Source of the DNA: Phytophthora hibernalis
Taxonomy: Eukaryota > Oomycota > Peronosporomycetes > Peronosporales > Peronosporaceae
Assembly (NCBI GenBank): GCA_012656075.1
Contig: JAAKBF010000207.1
Span: 310,001 to 374,000 of the forward strand
Direction of reading: 5' to 3'
DNA length: 64,000 bases
In this document: positions 12,219 through 23,866 of the stretch, in pieces
Position numbering within the stretch: the stretch's first letter is position 1
Layout: each line of letters starts with the position of its first letter
Notes under the pieces: model-generated
What the model saw: the letters and a program-made list of their open reading frames with translations, nothing else
The model's database searches: none
What the model was told of the DNA's origin: nothing
Program-made: the position numbers and the translations under genes

Positions 12219-13183
12219 ATTTCATGGTGGCGACCGGAGTCCGACTGTGAGCACACGAAGGCGAGATCGAGCTCCCGGACGAAGAACGCATCCTCTTGGT
12301 AGGTGGCCCAAGACGTGACCGCTTCGGGACCACGATCGATATTGCAGTCCACGATGATTTTTGGCTTGACCCCGGAGAGAGCCGGGATCTGCCAATCTCT
12401 CTTCGGGATGTGGACCCGGGGCCCTGGGTGTGTGGGCCGGCAGGGAGATCGTTGGATGACGCTGAATATGTTCTGTTCCCGCAACACCCCGTGGCTGATA
12501 GAGTGGTGAATATCTCCCGGACGACGATCGAAGTGCTGCCTCCTACGAGTGGCAACCATCACTGAGAAGGATCGCCTTCCCTGGGGACGAACTTTGTTCA
12601 CCCGGGCTCCTGTCAGTACGAAGAACGCGAGTTTCTGGTATATGAGAACACACGGTCTCGGGCGACTGAGCGTCGTCTCACCGCGGAAGCGTACGAGCGT
12701 AGAGAACCCCCGACCGTCGACCACCCGGTCTACATGACACCTACTCGGATATTGAAACAAACAAACGGTGCAAGCCGTTCCGGATCATCGAGCGACGGAC
12801 CTGCTCCGCCTCCCGAGCCCGAACTAGCAAACGAAACCAAACTCCAGGGAGATAGCAATGTACATGAGGCAGTTGTGGCCACCGTCCGATGCGATCCCAA
12901 CCAGGAGGACGTTTCCCCGGATTTTGGAGACTCGGACCCTGTCGACACCACGAAAGACGAGTGTATGATACCGAAGATGTTTCTGCAGGCGGCGCCTCGG
13001 CTTCGGCAGCCGCCGCGTCCTGGAAACTCGATCACGTCTTCCCAGAGTCCTTGCTACTGCCGATACCCTCGGTGTTGACCCAAGCATCAAGAAGGCTTCG
13101 TGCTGCTCGACATGTTGAAGGACCACCTCGCATATTTGCCTGACCTGAGTGACCTGAATTGCGTTGCCAGGATCTAAGATGCG

Positions 13184-13594
13184 GTGGTCGGTGATCGGGT
13201 GACGGGCCCCGAGGAAGGGCAGCAGATGCGGAAAATCTTGGATAACCATCGCACAATCTCCTTGGGTGAAGGGAATGCGCAGCCGTCGTCGGCCTGGGGC
13301 GTCGTTTGCGACCTAGACGTCGGCGATGCTAAACCGGTCTTCCAACGATCCCGGGAAATCCCCGGCGATTTGTTGCTCAAGGTGTACGACTTTTTGAAAC
13401 GCCTCCTGGAGACTGAGCTGGTGGAATACTCGGAGTCCGCTTGGGCATCACCCATCGTGCTCGTGATGAAGAAGAACGGCAAGGAAATCCGCCTGTGTAT
13501 TGACTATCGGCTGGTGAATCAGCTTATTAAGTTGAAGAAGACACACAAGGGAGTTCAATCCTTCCTGGGGAGTCTTAATTATTATGGGAAATAG
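13184..13594 (+). pseudogene. gypsy reverse transcriptase lacking its palm
   Basis: The N-terminal fingers are clear: WASPIVLVMKKNGKEIRLC and IDYRLVNQLIK. The next residues are KKTHKGVQSFLGSLNYYGK, which belong to the thumb and connection region, normally some 150-200 residues later. The reading frame is kept across the join near 13530-13540, so the palm with the catalytic Asp-Asp pair has been removed by an in-frame deletion. A TAG then replaces the codon after YYGK, and weaker coding continues (IEDLPVIAAVLFKLSDEQ). Confidence 0.7.
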
Positions 13595-13889
13595 ATCGAA
13601 GATCTGCCGGTAATTGCAGCTGTGCTATTTAAACTATCTGACGAGCAACCACGTGCAGGACGTAACCTAGACAAGGATAAAACATGCGTTCCAGCTATTG
13701 AAGGGGCAATTAGTCTCGACTACAATGCTCCATCACCCAGACCCCGGACGCCAACAAGTGGGCGATCAGTGCAGTCCTGAGGCAAGATTGCTGGCATTAC
13801 GCCCCGGGAACACCTCGACGAGATTGCAGAGGAACTAATCCCGGCGAAAGGAGACCGGATTATGACACCTCCAATAAGCCTGGAGATGA

Positions 13890-14285
13890 TGTCCGCAGAC
13901 CACAAGGTTACCTGCTCAGTTTCGACGGGGAGGCCAAACGCGATGGGTCCAGGGGTGCCGCATGCATCCTTTGGAGCCTCTCGACGTGAGAAGTCACGGA
14001 CGCCCAATGCTATATCCTGGAGAAAGCTGCAGTGAACGAGGAAGAATACGTGATCAAAGGGTATGCAGATGACCCGGGACGCAGGCATTAGCGAACACGT
14101 GGTCGTGGGCGACTCCAGTCTAACCATCCAGCAACTTCAGGGGTTGTCGGTTGCACGCAACCCCGCCGACTCAAGATGCTCCAAGATGCCGAGCTGATCC
14201 AGAAGATGTTCAAGTCCCTGTGCGTTGTACACGTCAAGCGTGCGTTCAACGCCGCCGCGGACTAAATCTCGAAGAGAGTACTCGG
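13890..14285 (+). pseudogene. gypsy RNase H-like remnant
   Basis: The plus strand reads SFDGEAKRDGSRGAACILW and, in another frame, LEKAAVNEEEYVIKGYADD, then a part with VVHVKRAFNAAAD. This matches the layout of a retroelement RNase H (a D-G start with Gly/Ala strand, a Glu-containing helix, and a late Ala-Asp), but stops and frame changes interrupt it. It is the last recognisable part of this element before the LTR fragment at 14321. Confidence 0.5.
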
Positions 14286-14320
14286 GGATAAGCATCCATG
14301 GTATTCGACGGTCCAGGCAG

Positions 14321-14456
14321 TGTCGTGTAGGATCACGCAGAAATTCTCACTACCGAATGGTATGAGTCCCACCAAGAACATTGTCTTCCCCTTGTCAGGT
14401 CAACGAGCGTTGGATCAAACCTGAAGACCAGGAACGATCCCTCACGCCGGGTTGGA
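14321..14456 (-). repeat. Truncated 3' LTR of the minus-strand gypsy element
   Basis: This block is nearly identical to 19997-20132, starting with TGTCGTGTAGGATCACGCAG in both copies. Similarity stops abruptly at 14457, where RNase H coding begins. It is therefore a partial LTR joined by deletion. Confidence 0.85.
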
Positions 14457-15763
14457 CATAACACCTCCTTCTCGGCCGGGTGGTAATTCATCTCGGCGTC
14501 CTTCAGGACGCGACCGCAGAACCGCACTGGGTGCAACTTGTCGTCGTGGTACTACATCAGAGTGGAACTCAGAGCCCACACATTAGCAAATAACGTCACG
14601 TACACCTCTTTGGCTCGGTCAAAATGTCGTAGTATCGGCACGTCTGCAACCTTCTGTTATAGCACCGCAAAGCTTCGGTTAGCCGCGGATGAGTTTCCGA
14701 CCGGTGTGAAATCCTCACCCTTGAGATGGTACAGGGCGGCTCCGTAGACGGCAAAGTCTTGGATGAATCTGCTGTGATAGTTCAACGCGCCGAGGAATGA
14801 CTGCATTCCTTTCCTCGATAACGGGAACGGCAGCTCCGTCACTGTCTTCAACTTCTTTGGATCGGCCCGAATGCCGTCGACCGACACTTCATGTGACAGA
14901 AATCCACTCGGTCTTGTACGAAAATGTTCTTTGTGAAACTCACAGTGATCTGACACTCAGCGAACCGTTGAAGCAGTCGGTCCAGGGTGGCTACACAAGA
15001 GTCAAAGTCTCGGATCCGAAACAAATATCGTCAACGAACGACCGCCGATCGAACACTGGCACGAACGAGGATTCATCTGCTGCCCCCTGTGGAAGACATA
15101 TCCGCTACAATGCTATTCACCAGTTGGGTCACGGCGTCGAGGGTCACCGAGGACTCGCAGCCGGCCTCGAACTTGGTCTGAAAAGGTGTCGAAACCTCTT
15201 ACTGTCGTGCAGAAGCGTCGGTCACCCCTGTTCTCGCTGCTTCAGCGGCCGCTTCAGCCGACCGCATCAATTCAGAGAACTGCTTCCAACCACCCTTGGG
15301 CTGAACGAACCCCCATAGTGCGTTATTAATCCTTCGTTGGTAAATCATCGGTGCGTTCGTCAGGCCAAATGGCATTCGCAGCCACTCAAAGTGGCCGAGG
15401 GCACAAACGAAAGATGAGATTTTCCGAGCTCATCATTATCGCCCATAACCCGCTGGCTACATCTAAGGAGCAGAACCACAGGTAGGCCTCCAGGTCAGTT
15501 TACAAATCGTCGACCAACGGCATGGCCTACTCCATAATCGGGGTGATTGCGTTCACCATCTTGTAATCGATGCACAGGCGAATATCAACGCCGTTCTTTT
15601 TTAACACAATCACAATCGGGGATGCCCATGGGCTGTCCGAGAACGCTACCAACCGAGCTTTCAACAAGCCTTTCAGTAACTCGTATAGCTTCTTCAGGTG
15701 CTTCAGCGGTGTACGCTGAGCCCTCTGTTTAATCGGAAGGTGCCCTGTACATCGATTTCGCAT
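14457..15763 (-). pseudogene. gypsy RT/RNase H of the minus-strand element
   Basis: The RT N-terminus is at 15763-15540 (ASPIVIVLKKNGVDIRLCID). The palm region (15500-15000) has many frame breaks. The thumb and connection part is at 14956-14657 (GFLSHEVSVDGIRADPKKLK, GMQSFLGALNYHSRFIQDFA). An RNase H piece, FCGRVLKDAEMNYHPAEKEV, is at 14525-14462 and is fused directly to LTR sequence. No integrase follows. Confidence 0.75.
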
Positions 15764-16458
15764 ACCACGCCATAGGCTGGCGGTGGCAGAGCATTTCCGC
15801 TCGAAATCATGATCTGCTCATGCTGCTTTAACACGCTGATCCATGCTCGTTGTTGCTCGGACGTGGCTTTCGGGTTCACTACGTTGGGTCCTGTATAAAT
15901 CCAAATCCGTCTCCGAAGCTTCGGTCAGGTCAGGCAGGAATGCCAACTCATGGGCGTAGTCGGTCAACTCCATTTCATTTGACACATGCTCGGCCACACC
16001 ACCGGGGGCATCGTCAATGTCGACAGCGGGGCTAGCGGAAACACCAGCCATAAGCGCTACGAACACAGACTCAGACGTGCTTCCGAGTCTTCGGTGACCA
16101 CGGATTCCGGTGCCTCACCGGTAATTTCATCGCCGTTACCCATGTCCGAGGATTCGGACGTGGTTGAACCCTCATCCCTCGGCATCAATGTCCGCAGCCA
16201 CCATGTCCGAGGTTGCCATAGTAATGGTTACTGTCGGTAGGTCGCACCCGGTCGGCTGCTCATGGTCCTCTTCAACACTCGGTGGACGGGCTACCCGTCG
16301 CCTATCTTGGTGCGTGATCGGCCGAGAGAGATCTTCCGAGGCGTCGGATAATCCCGCCGCTCGACTGCTGGTGGTTGACCGGCTAACCATCGCTCGTAAA
16401 GCTTGCTTTCACGCTTCAATAACGGGTCATCCCGGCACTCGGCGTACACCAGCACTTG

Positions 16459-17216
16459 TCATTCGTCGTATTTCGCTGACCGTAGCCGGGTGTGGCCACG
16501 CCCTTGAGGGAGATCGCCATGCGGTACCCATAATATCACCGATTCATGGTTTGTACAGTAGGCAACCCTCGGTGACACGTTAGTCAGCCGGATAGTTACT
16601 GGTTGTCCTCGCCGATACTTCGTCACTGTCGGCACGAGATTCCCTATCCGGCGAACCCACACCTCGTGGGTGTTCAGAGACGGGCGTCGTCGAGAAAAGT
16701 TGAGCTCGTACCACTCTCGCCCGGCGACTGACAGATCCTCGGTCGGGACACCGACCACTTGTAAACCGTATGCCGGAGCGTCGTCAGCGTTCTGGGACTT
16801 CACTAAGGGGACCATTACTTCATCCGGTAACTGGGCTGTGCCATGGAACAAGTCTAACCGTACTCCAGCTGGGATCATGAAGTCCGTCCCTAGGACAACA
16901 TCGACTACTGCGGTATGACCCACAACTCGAATTCATATAGTCGCTCCCACCCGAGGGTGATCTTAATGAGTGCTCGGCGACGTGTCTCCATAACTCCTGG
17001 GTTGATTCATCTCACTTCCAACCTACGACCGTGGTCTGATTCTTTCCGCACGCGTAGTTTCTTTGCATTGGAAGCCGATATCACATTCACGTTCGCTCCA
17101 GTATGAAGCAGAAACCTCGTTCGCGAGTCATCCACTGCCCCGTTTATCATTGCACGCAATCGCTTCCTCTTGTCGTAGCGCTGGGACGACCACCACCCCA
17201 TCTCACCAGACAACAA
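16459..17216 (-). pseudogene. Aspartic protease with catalytic Asp changed to His
   Basis: The minus strand reads FLLHTGANVNVISASNAKKL at about 17120-17060. Retroviral-type proteases need Asp-Thr/Ser-Gly at this point, and here CAT (His) replaces the Asp codon. The C-terminal half continues as VVLGTDFMIPAGVRLDLF (16900-16840) after a frame change. The enzyme should be inactive as given. Confidence 0.7.
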
Positions 17217-17237
17217 CTTGTTTGCTTGGCCGAGACT

Positions 17238-19890
17238 TCAGGGTTCGTGCTTGGTCACAGCTATATTCGCGATTGAAGCCTCGGTAACCGTAACAGTAGC
17301 TTCCTCCTCGCATTTCGCATTCTCTTCGCTCGCACCGAGGCTTGCGCTTCTCTCTTCTACATTTTCTGTCGATTTCACATGATCCATATTCAAGTCATCA
17401 GGCCGTTTGCACGAACCCGTGAACGCAAACAAATAGTCGGCGTCCAGCGCAGGCTCGGCTAACTGTGGTAGCCCGATGGGGACCAACCCAGTTTCAGTTG
17501 GTGGGCTGCCTAGTGTAAATGACTCCCGTAGACCAATTCTTGAAGTTTTGGCGAGAGGTGTTTCTTCTCCACCTTCGCCTTCAGAAGAGACGCTAGCTCG
17601 TTGAATGCTCCGCACTTTCCCGCATCATGGACTTGCTTGTACATCTTGCACCTCTTGAAATAATAGTGTGCATAGTGCGTGAGCCCGCCACAGGCAGCAC
17701 ACGGGCCATATTGCCGGCGACCATCACGTCCGTCGAGGCCTCGGTTGTCTCGGTCATGCGGGTATTGGTGATTCCCAACCCTCGGCCGGCGGTTGTCGGC
17801 TCGAGCGAATGTTCCTTCGGCGGCGTGACGACGCTCCGAATCATTCGCGACAGCCACATGACCGTGATCTTCATCCGACGTATATTCTTCGTCCGAGTAC
17901 ATATCCGAGCCTCTGTCGCCATTGCTAGGGTATTACTCGGGTCATAGCCCTCGGTATCATCATAACCCCCACTCGATGTCTCTGCAGGTTCTCCTCGCGG
18001 ATCGACCGAGCTGTCCACCTTCAACGCAGCGACCATGTCTGTCAGTGCTTCAGCGAGCGTAATCCTCGGTCGGTATTGGCGATCGTATCGACGTCGGTTG
18101 TCATCCCGACGGCGACCATCATCTCCGTCACGCCGGTAGGGGTTTCGTGAATCCTCGGAACGTCCATCCTCACGGCGACGACTATCATCGTGGCCCTTGG
18201 GGCGTCGCACCGAGGCCTCGAGTTCTTTCTTCCGCTCGCGACGTCGGAGGATGTCATTTATCATATCCTCCAGGTCGTGAATATTCTTGACCCGCACCTG
18301 GCAGAGACGCTCTTCCAAGGCTCGGTATCGAGAAAGTGTTCAAGATGATCCTTGGCCTCACGACCGCTGTGCTCAAATTGTACCCCGGTATTCCTGGCGT
18401 AGCCATTTAGCCGGTTCAGATAGTCGCACACATGCTCCTTCTCTTCACGCCTCGCCGAGTAGTACCGTGCTTTCACCGATTGATTAAATCGGGAACAGTA
18501 GTACTTGATGAACGCATCACTCAACAATTTCCACGTTCGTCTCGGCTTCCGCGGGAGTTGTCGGTACCAATGCAGGGCGCCAACTTGGAGGCTCAGCTCG
18601 AACGCCATACACCATTCATTCGGTGGCGTGTGCGTTCCCTTCATCTCGTAGATGAAGGATCGGAGCCATTGCATTGACTTCTCGCTCTTGTTTCGAAGGC
18701 CGAGATAGGGCTTGATGTTACCCAACGGGAGGTGTGTGGCGATTTCAAGCCTCGGTGTGGAACTCTCATTCTCCATCGAGCTGAGCTCACGGATTTGGCG
18801 TGCCCATTCTCCAGTCACGTCACCCCCTTGGTCTTCCACGTCGAACGAGTCGTCGTCCGAGGAGTCATCGTGCGTATCGAAGCGCCGGTTTCGTCGTCCC
18901 ACCTGTACTTCGACCCGCTATCGGAGCGGTCCGTGTACCCTCGGATCCCTTTGCCAGCCGCTCGGTACGGTCCGCTGACCGATGCGTTACCATGTGCGAA
19001 TCTTGAAAGTACGCCGACGCGGCCCCTTTCGCTGAGAACACACCCGTCCCGACCGACTTCTCTGGCTGTCGTCCAGGAGTTGTCGGTAGCGGGATCCACG
19101 ATGGATCCAACCCCTCGGTCGTGCGTGAGAGGCTCGGCCGACGGTTGGAGCCCGGCTCAGGCACACCGAAACCCGTCCGAAGCTTCTGTTTTCACTTGCG
19201 CAATGAAAGCGCGGCATCTTCGATCGACCAACCTTGAAGGTCGGCCTCGGTAGGGAGTGCTTGAGGTTCACAGCCCATAGCTCGGAACAGTTGTACCGTG
19301 TCTTCGGCCACTTGTTGGATGCTCCACGATTCCACTGGGACAACCAATTCAGCCCCGAGTTCCATCCACACAGCTTGTCGAATTGATTTTGGCGCAAAGG
19401 CCCGCATCCACTTACTCTTCGTCATCATCACCTCCATGCATCTTCCCAGAACCTTGTTAGCAGTCGGAATGTCCCCATTAACTGGAGGCCGACTACCGGT
19501 CGACCGAGAACTCGCGTCCTCGATCATCGTCAGCGATCGGAGACCGCCGAGTCCATCTTCGTTGTCCTCATGAGCTGGTTCAGGACCAGCCACTACGTCC
19601 AGCTCCTCGGTGAGGTTTCGCGCGAGCGACCTCACCCCTCCGCTACGTCCTGCTGAGACGGTAGCAGCTTCCGAAACCTCGGACATCACTGTCACTTCTT
19701 TTAGGTATTCGTCTTCATCATCTTCTTTGGCTTCAGAGTAGTCCATCCGCACGTCGAAGCTGTCCGAACGCTCGTTGATCAACTCCAAAGTACTTGGGGT
19801 CGCGAGTGTTGGACCGGACTTCACCGAACCCTAGGTGCGGACTTCATCGATGTTTCTGGTACCGCTGACTTCACTCCTCTCGCCATCTTC
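17238..19890 (-). pseudogene. gag of the minus-strand gypsy element
   Basis: The N-terminus is MARGVKSAVPETSMKSAPRV (start near 19887), with a frameshift near 19830. An acidic region with EAKEDDEDEYLKEVTVMSE follows (19824-19192). The capsid-like core is at 18902-18261 (KSEKSMQWLRSFIYEMKG, WKLLSDAFIKYYCSRFNQS). After another frame change comes an Arg/Asp-rich tail and the Cys-rich CAACGGLTHYAHYYFKRCK near 17690-17650. Gag makes the particle and packages RNA. The number of stops is low for a dead element, which suggests it is younger than the plus-strand remnant beside it. Confidence 0.7.
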
Positions 19891-19975
19891 TCTCTTCTTC
19901 TTCTCTTGTCTTCTCTCGAATGCTCGTTAGGGTAAGAACCTATATACAACCAAGACACACAGAAAGTCACTCCCA

Positions 19976-19994
19976 ATCCCGGGTCGCGGCAGCA
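19976..19994 (-). promoter_or_regulatory. Primer-binding site (tRNA)
   Basis: On the minus strand TGCTGCCGCGACCCGGGAT lies just inside the LTR. It is one mismatch from TGGTGCCGCGACCCGGGAT, which would pair with a tRNA 3' end (T-arm plus acceptor and CCA). This marks the first-strand priming point and the element's orientation. Confidence 0.7.
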
Positions 19995-19996
19995 GT

Positions 19997-20452
19997 TGTC
20001 GTGTAGGATCACGCAGAAATTCTCACTACCGAATGGTATGAGTCCCACCAACAATACTCGCTTCCCTTTGTCAGGTCGACGAGCGTTGGATCAAACCTGA
20101 AGACCAGGAACGATCCCTTACGCCGGGTTGGATGTGAACCCTCTGTACACCTAGGTTGTATTAGGTCAACCCAATAACCTGCACCACTAGCCACGAGCGA
20201 GGGCTAGGATGCAATATTGCGCTCTCACGCGAACCCCCGCAGTCCCTCAGAAGGAAGGGTACCGGCAGTCAAGCCTAATACGGGTTTGCCAAGGTAAAAC
20301 CTTGACGGGTAGTAACATATGTATGGAACGCTCAGTCCCACCATAATATATAGCGAACGCCGCTTCTCGTCGCTCCCAACACTCGGTCACTCTAATCACT
20401 TGGAGTGACCAGCAACAAACTCTCGGTTCAATGTACCTTTAACTTGTTGACA
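19997..20452 (-). repeat. 5' LTR of the minus-strand gypsy element
   Basis: The inner edge at 19997 is fixed by the shared repeat and by the primer-binding site 2 nt inside it. The outer edge (GACA at 20449-20452) is proposed because it mirrors TGTC and is followed by ggcat. A TATA-like run lies near 20345-20352 (TATATATTATGG on the minus strand), a reasonable promoter position. Confidence 0.55.
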
Positions 20453-22289
20453 GGCATCCCACAAGCGGAGCGTCTCCAGAACCAAAGATAAGCTAGCTTG
20501 ACTTACCGAAGACAGACTTAACCCTTAGTGACTTGGGGGAAGACTGCTGATTTATTTTTGTTGATCTATGGCTTTGAGAGCCTCCGTAGTCAATCTTATA
20601 GCTAGTCCTATATCTAAATACAAATATCCAGTGTGAACAGATCAGTATGTGATCCTGTACCCGGCTCTATAAGACCGAGGGTACGAAACTGGAATGGGTA
20701 CAAACGAGGGTTCGTACCCTCGGCCGGGAATTTATTATACCCGACTGAGGCTTCGGTCGCTAAACTGCCCTGGTCACTGTGGCGCGGGGAATGTAATCCG
20801 CCAATCAGGGCACGCCGGTCCCTTTCCTTCAGCACGGGCAACCTTGCCGACTGGCGACCGAGCGCCCCAAAACCCAACACCACACCTCAAAGACGATCTC
20901 GGCGCCGACTCGAGGGACCGGTTTATCATTGCCAGTGGTGGTCACATCCGCATAGAAAGCTTCGAGCATCGGTTCGGGCCTCACCAGGTTCAAATTTCCA
21001 GTGTGTTTTATGGAGACGGGTTCTGATTTGTACCCATAAAAATCTTCCAGATTCTCGATATAATCAGACCAAGACATTAACGACAGACCAATACGACCGA
21101 CGATGAAAGATTTAGCACGAGGGACTGAAAAGTCAATCTATCCACAGAATCACATTTCAACACTCGGCGTCTAGAGCTTCGTGTCGAGCTGAGCGTCACC
21201 TTCCGCGCACCTGACGGACTCGACCATGGGAAATGTATCAATAACACAAATGCCGCAGTTTGCCCAGGCGAAGTTTAACAGGTGGTCAACTAACTATGTA
21301 CGAGGAGGCACACGGCCGAGCGTCGAAGTGATGACAGTGATGGAGACTCGGCGGGTGTTCCTGGGAATTCGGTCGAGCAAGAATCGACGAATTTGATCCA
21401 AAGCAAGCCAACAGACGAGATAATGAGCGAGTTGTGATAATATCAGGAGTTGCGACCGACGTTGAAGCCTGAACAACTGGGTCGAAGGCTCAATTGGCTA
21501 CGGCGATTGCTCAGTCCTCCAGCTTGACGCTGGGATCGATGCAGCAGAGTACTGGCGGGGCTGGGCGGATGCGATGCGTGACTTCGGGTTGGTATAACGC
21601 CACAATTATTGATGAGAAATATCAGCCGAGCTAGTAGAACTTGTAAAAAGGGTCTCGAAATTTATAACGCCACGCGCGAATACGGTTGGAAGCCGGGGCA
21701 ACCAGCCGAGTCAAGCAGAACCAATGGGGTCAATAGCTGAGCCAGTTGATACGGAAACTACCGAGATGACCGCCTAGTTTGGAAGGGGTCCTGAGCTGAC
21801 AAACCCAAGTCAAGAGCAGTACAATGAATCTTGAGACCAGCTCGATGATTAAGTGCAGCAGTTGTCTCCTTCGTGGACTTGTGGAACAACACCAAGAGGG
21901 ATGCCGACTTGGGCACATCAACCTCCCAGGTGTCCCACCTTTTATGGATGTCTCTAGCTGAGACTCCAACAAAATCTTGGTGGCAGCAGACGTCGAGACA
22001 AAGCCGAGTTCATGGTGGTAGAAGCATGGGTGTCCGTCCGTAGCTCGGCTACAACCGCAGATTGGTCGACAAGCTGCAATGGTGGGCCTGTTGTTGGATG
22101 GAACATGACTGGATGAGGTTTTGACAAGGTTTTGACGCTCACCAGTCCGGCTGGTGAGCGTACCCGGGGCAGTTGTGGTGTAGTAATTTCGGTTTAAGAA
22201 TACTCGGCGGAGGTTACTGTGGACCTCGGTGAGACATCATCACCGTCCGATCTTGACCATCAAGAGGTCATGCCGTTGATCTGGAGGCC
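20453..22289. other. TE-derived spacer, no gene recognised
   Basis: Composition and short ctcgg-containing motifs resemble the neighbouring gypsy sequence, but no domain could be read in either strand. A 30-nt block at 20838-20867 is identical to one inside the copia RNase H region (23261-23290). Confidence 0.4.
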
Positions 22290-22818
22290 TTATCTGCTCG
22301 TAGACTTCGCAATTGAAGAATCCCCAGCCCAGTATGCATCGCAAAAAAGACTGGTAGTAGTTTAGACGTGATTCCATGGCCGTACTTGAAAAATAGTCCG
22401 GTACTGGCCGTGCCTTTCAGGTAATGGAAGATCCACATCGCCACACTCTTCAGTCAACTTCCTATCTAGCCTTATTCCAGTTTAGCGATGTGGGGCAGGA
22501 AATGAAACGAGAGAGGATGTTTGTTGTTGTGGCGATGTCGGGACGCGTGCAATGGGATATCCAAAGAAGACTGCCGATTGCTTCTCGGTACGACGTGGTG
22601 TCGTGAAAAAGGTTCCGTACACTTCTCAAAGAAGCAATGATTTACATTCATTGGTGTTGCAGCTGCCTTGCACTGGCCCATACCATCTTTCGCGAGCAGA
22701 TCTAGCGTGGTCTGGTGCTGGTGAATCGTGATTCCGTTCGCGGTGTAGTCAATCCAAATTCCGAGGCATACACGTCCATCACCAAAAACCTTAAAATAGC
22801 AAACCCCTTGATGAATTG
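22290..22818 (-). pseudogene. Copia reverse transcriptase middle fragment
   Basis: The minus strand reads GDGRVCLGIWIDYTANGITI, CKAAATPMN, YREAIGSLLWISHCTRPDIA and, in another frame, AMWIFHYLKGTASTGLFFKY. These are the copia RT thumb and connection blocks that follow the YVDD motif. The fragment begins exactly where the LTR at 22819 ends. The same part is missing from the copia copy on the other side of that LTR. Confidence 0.75.
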
Positions 22819-23075
22819 TGTTTGTTGGTTAGCGGGTAAAAGTGGGAATGAAAAGAAAACTGGAGCTCGAAGCTCGGACTACATGTAGAGCTACCCTTTG
22901 TCTCCTATGTGGGATGAATGAAGTAGGATGAGGGTCCTGGCAACACATGCTGCCTGTCCTCGGGCTTAAAAAATGAGCATGCACAGTAGAACATCTCTCC
23001 GCGTATGTGCGTCCGTCGCTCTCTCTTGCTGGATATCACCGCTGTAATGCTTGCACGAGATTCGATCTTGCAACA
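22819..23075 (-). repeat. Copia LTR, left copy (257 bp)
   Basis: Read on the minus strand it starts TGTTGCAAGATCGAATCTCG and ends in ACAAACA. It directly follows copia C-terminal coding and the purine run GATGGGGAG, as a 3' LTR should. The other copy, 27292-27548, is also 257 bp but lies in the opposite orientation. Confidence 0.85.
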
Positions 23076-23866
23076 CTCCCCATCAAGCATGGCTTTTGAG
23101 CCGAAGCACACAATGGCTTGAAAATGACGCGATCAGTGACCTTCCGAAACATATATCGGCTAGTTGCTGCTGAGGCGGGAAATATTCCACTTCAACTTGC
23201 TTGTTGGCGATGACATTTCGGATGAAGTGATCCTTGATCCGCAAGTGGCGAGTGGCGAGTGGCAACCTTGCCGACTGGCGACCGAGCGCCTCACGCTGGC
23301 TGCTGACAGCGTTTCTCCATTGATTTTATCTCTAACTGATTGTCCACCCGGAGTAGAATAGCACCAGTTGACTGTGAAAGCCCGAGTTCTTGACGATGTT
23401 GGTCGACGCCAATGCAATCCTGGACAGCAAAGTATGCGGCAGCGTACTCTGCCTCCGTAGTTGAGCATCCATAGTGGACAAAGCCACGGTCTTTTTTCAC
23501 GATGACCACGAGATAGTCGTCACGTGCTCAGATAGCTCCACGTTTTGGATAACAATTGGTTTGTCGTCCACGTAAAGCCCCAAAACACATAGCAGGCCGT
23601 GTTGCCTAAGGAAGTAAAGGCATGGGTCCATCCGAGACCTCTGAAAACCATTTGCTTGTAAGAAGAAGTCAATTAGATCGTTCCACAACTTGCGACTTTG
23701 TTTTAGGCCCGTTTAGCCCTTTTAGAAGCAGCCACACACGTTTGCCGTCGCCACTAGTGGTCCCGACTGGCCCTTTGAGGTAAATCAGCTTGCCCAGTGC
23801 CGCTTTTAAGTACGCGTTCGGGACGTCGCCTTGGCGGAGCTTAACTATCCAGGTCGCCGCAGGCAT
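23076..23866 (-). pseudogene. Copia RT and RNase H, internally deleted
   Basis: RT is read at 23866-23510: QGDVPNAYLKAALGKLIYL, then FFLQANGFQRSRMDPCLYFL and the catalytic GLYVDD. The next residues already belong to RNase H (STTEAEYAAAYFAVQDCIG), so about 100 or more residues between them are gone. The C-terminus, NKQVEVEYFPPQQQLADICF, is followed by a purine run and the LTR. A 30-nt foreign-looking block interrupts RNase H at 23261-23290. Confidence 0.8.

Larger units (their letters stand above)
9425..14320 (+). mobile_element. Ty3/gypsy LTR retrotransposon remnant, plus strand
   Basis: Gag, aspartic protease, reverse transcriptase and RNase H segments follow each other on the plus strand in gypsy order. 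All but the protease segment and a few short blocks are frameshifted. The reverse transcriptase has lost its catalytic core, and no integrase is seen. No LTR was found on the left; on the right the remnant abuts an LTR piece of a minus-strand gypsy element at 14321. This is an old, non-autonomous copy. Confidence 0.75.
14321..20452 (-). mobile_element. Ty3/gypsy LTR retrotransposon, minus strand, integrase deleted
   Basis: Read on the minus strand: 5' LTR (20452-19997), primer-binding site, gag, protease, RT and part of RNase H, then an abrupt join at 14456/14457 to a 136-bp piece of the 3' LTR. Integrase and the rest of the 3' LTR are missing. The proposed outer ends TGTC...GACA are flanked by ggcag (14316-14320) and ggcat (20453-20457), a possible 5-bp target duplication with one change. 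The LTR right boundary is inferred from these termini and is less certain than the left one. Confidence 0.7.
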
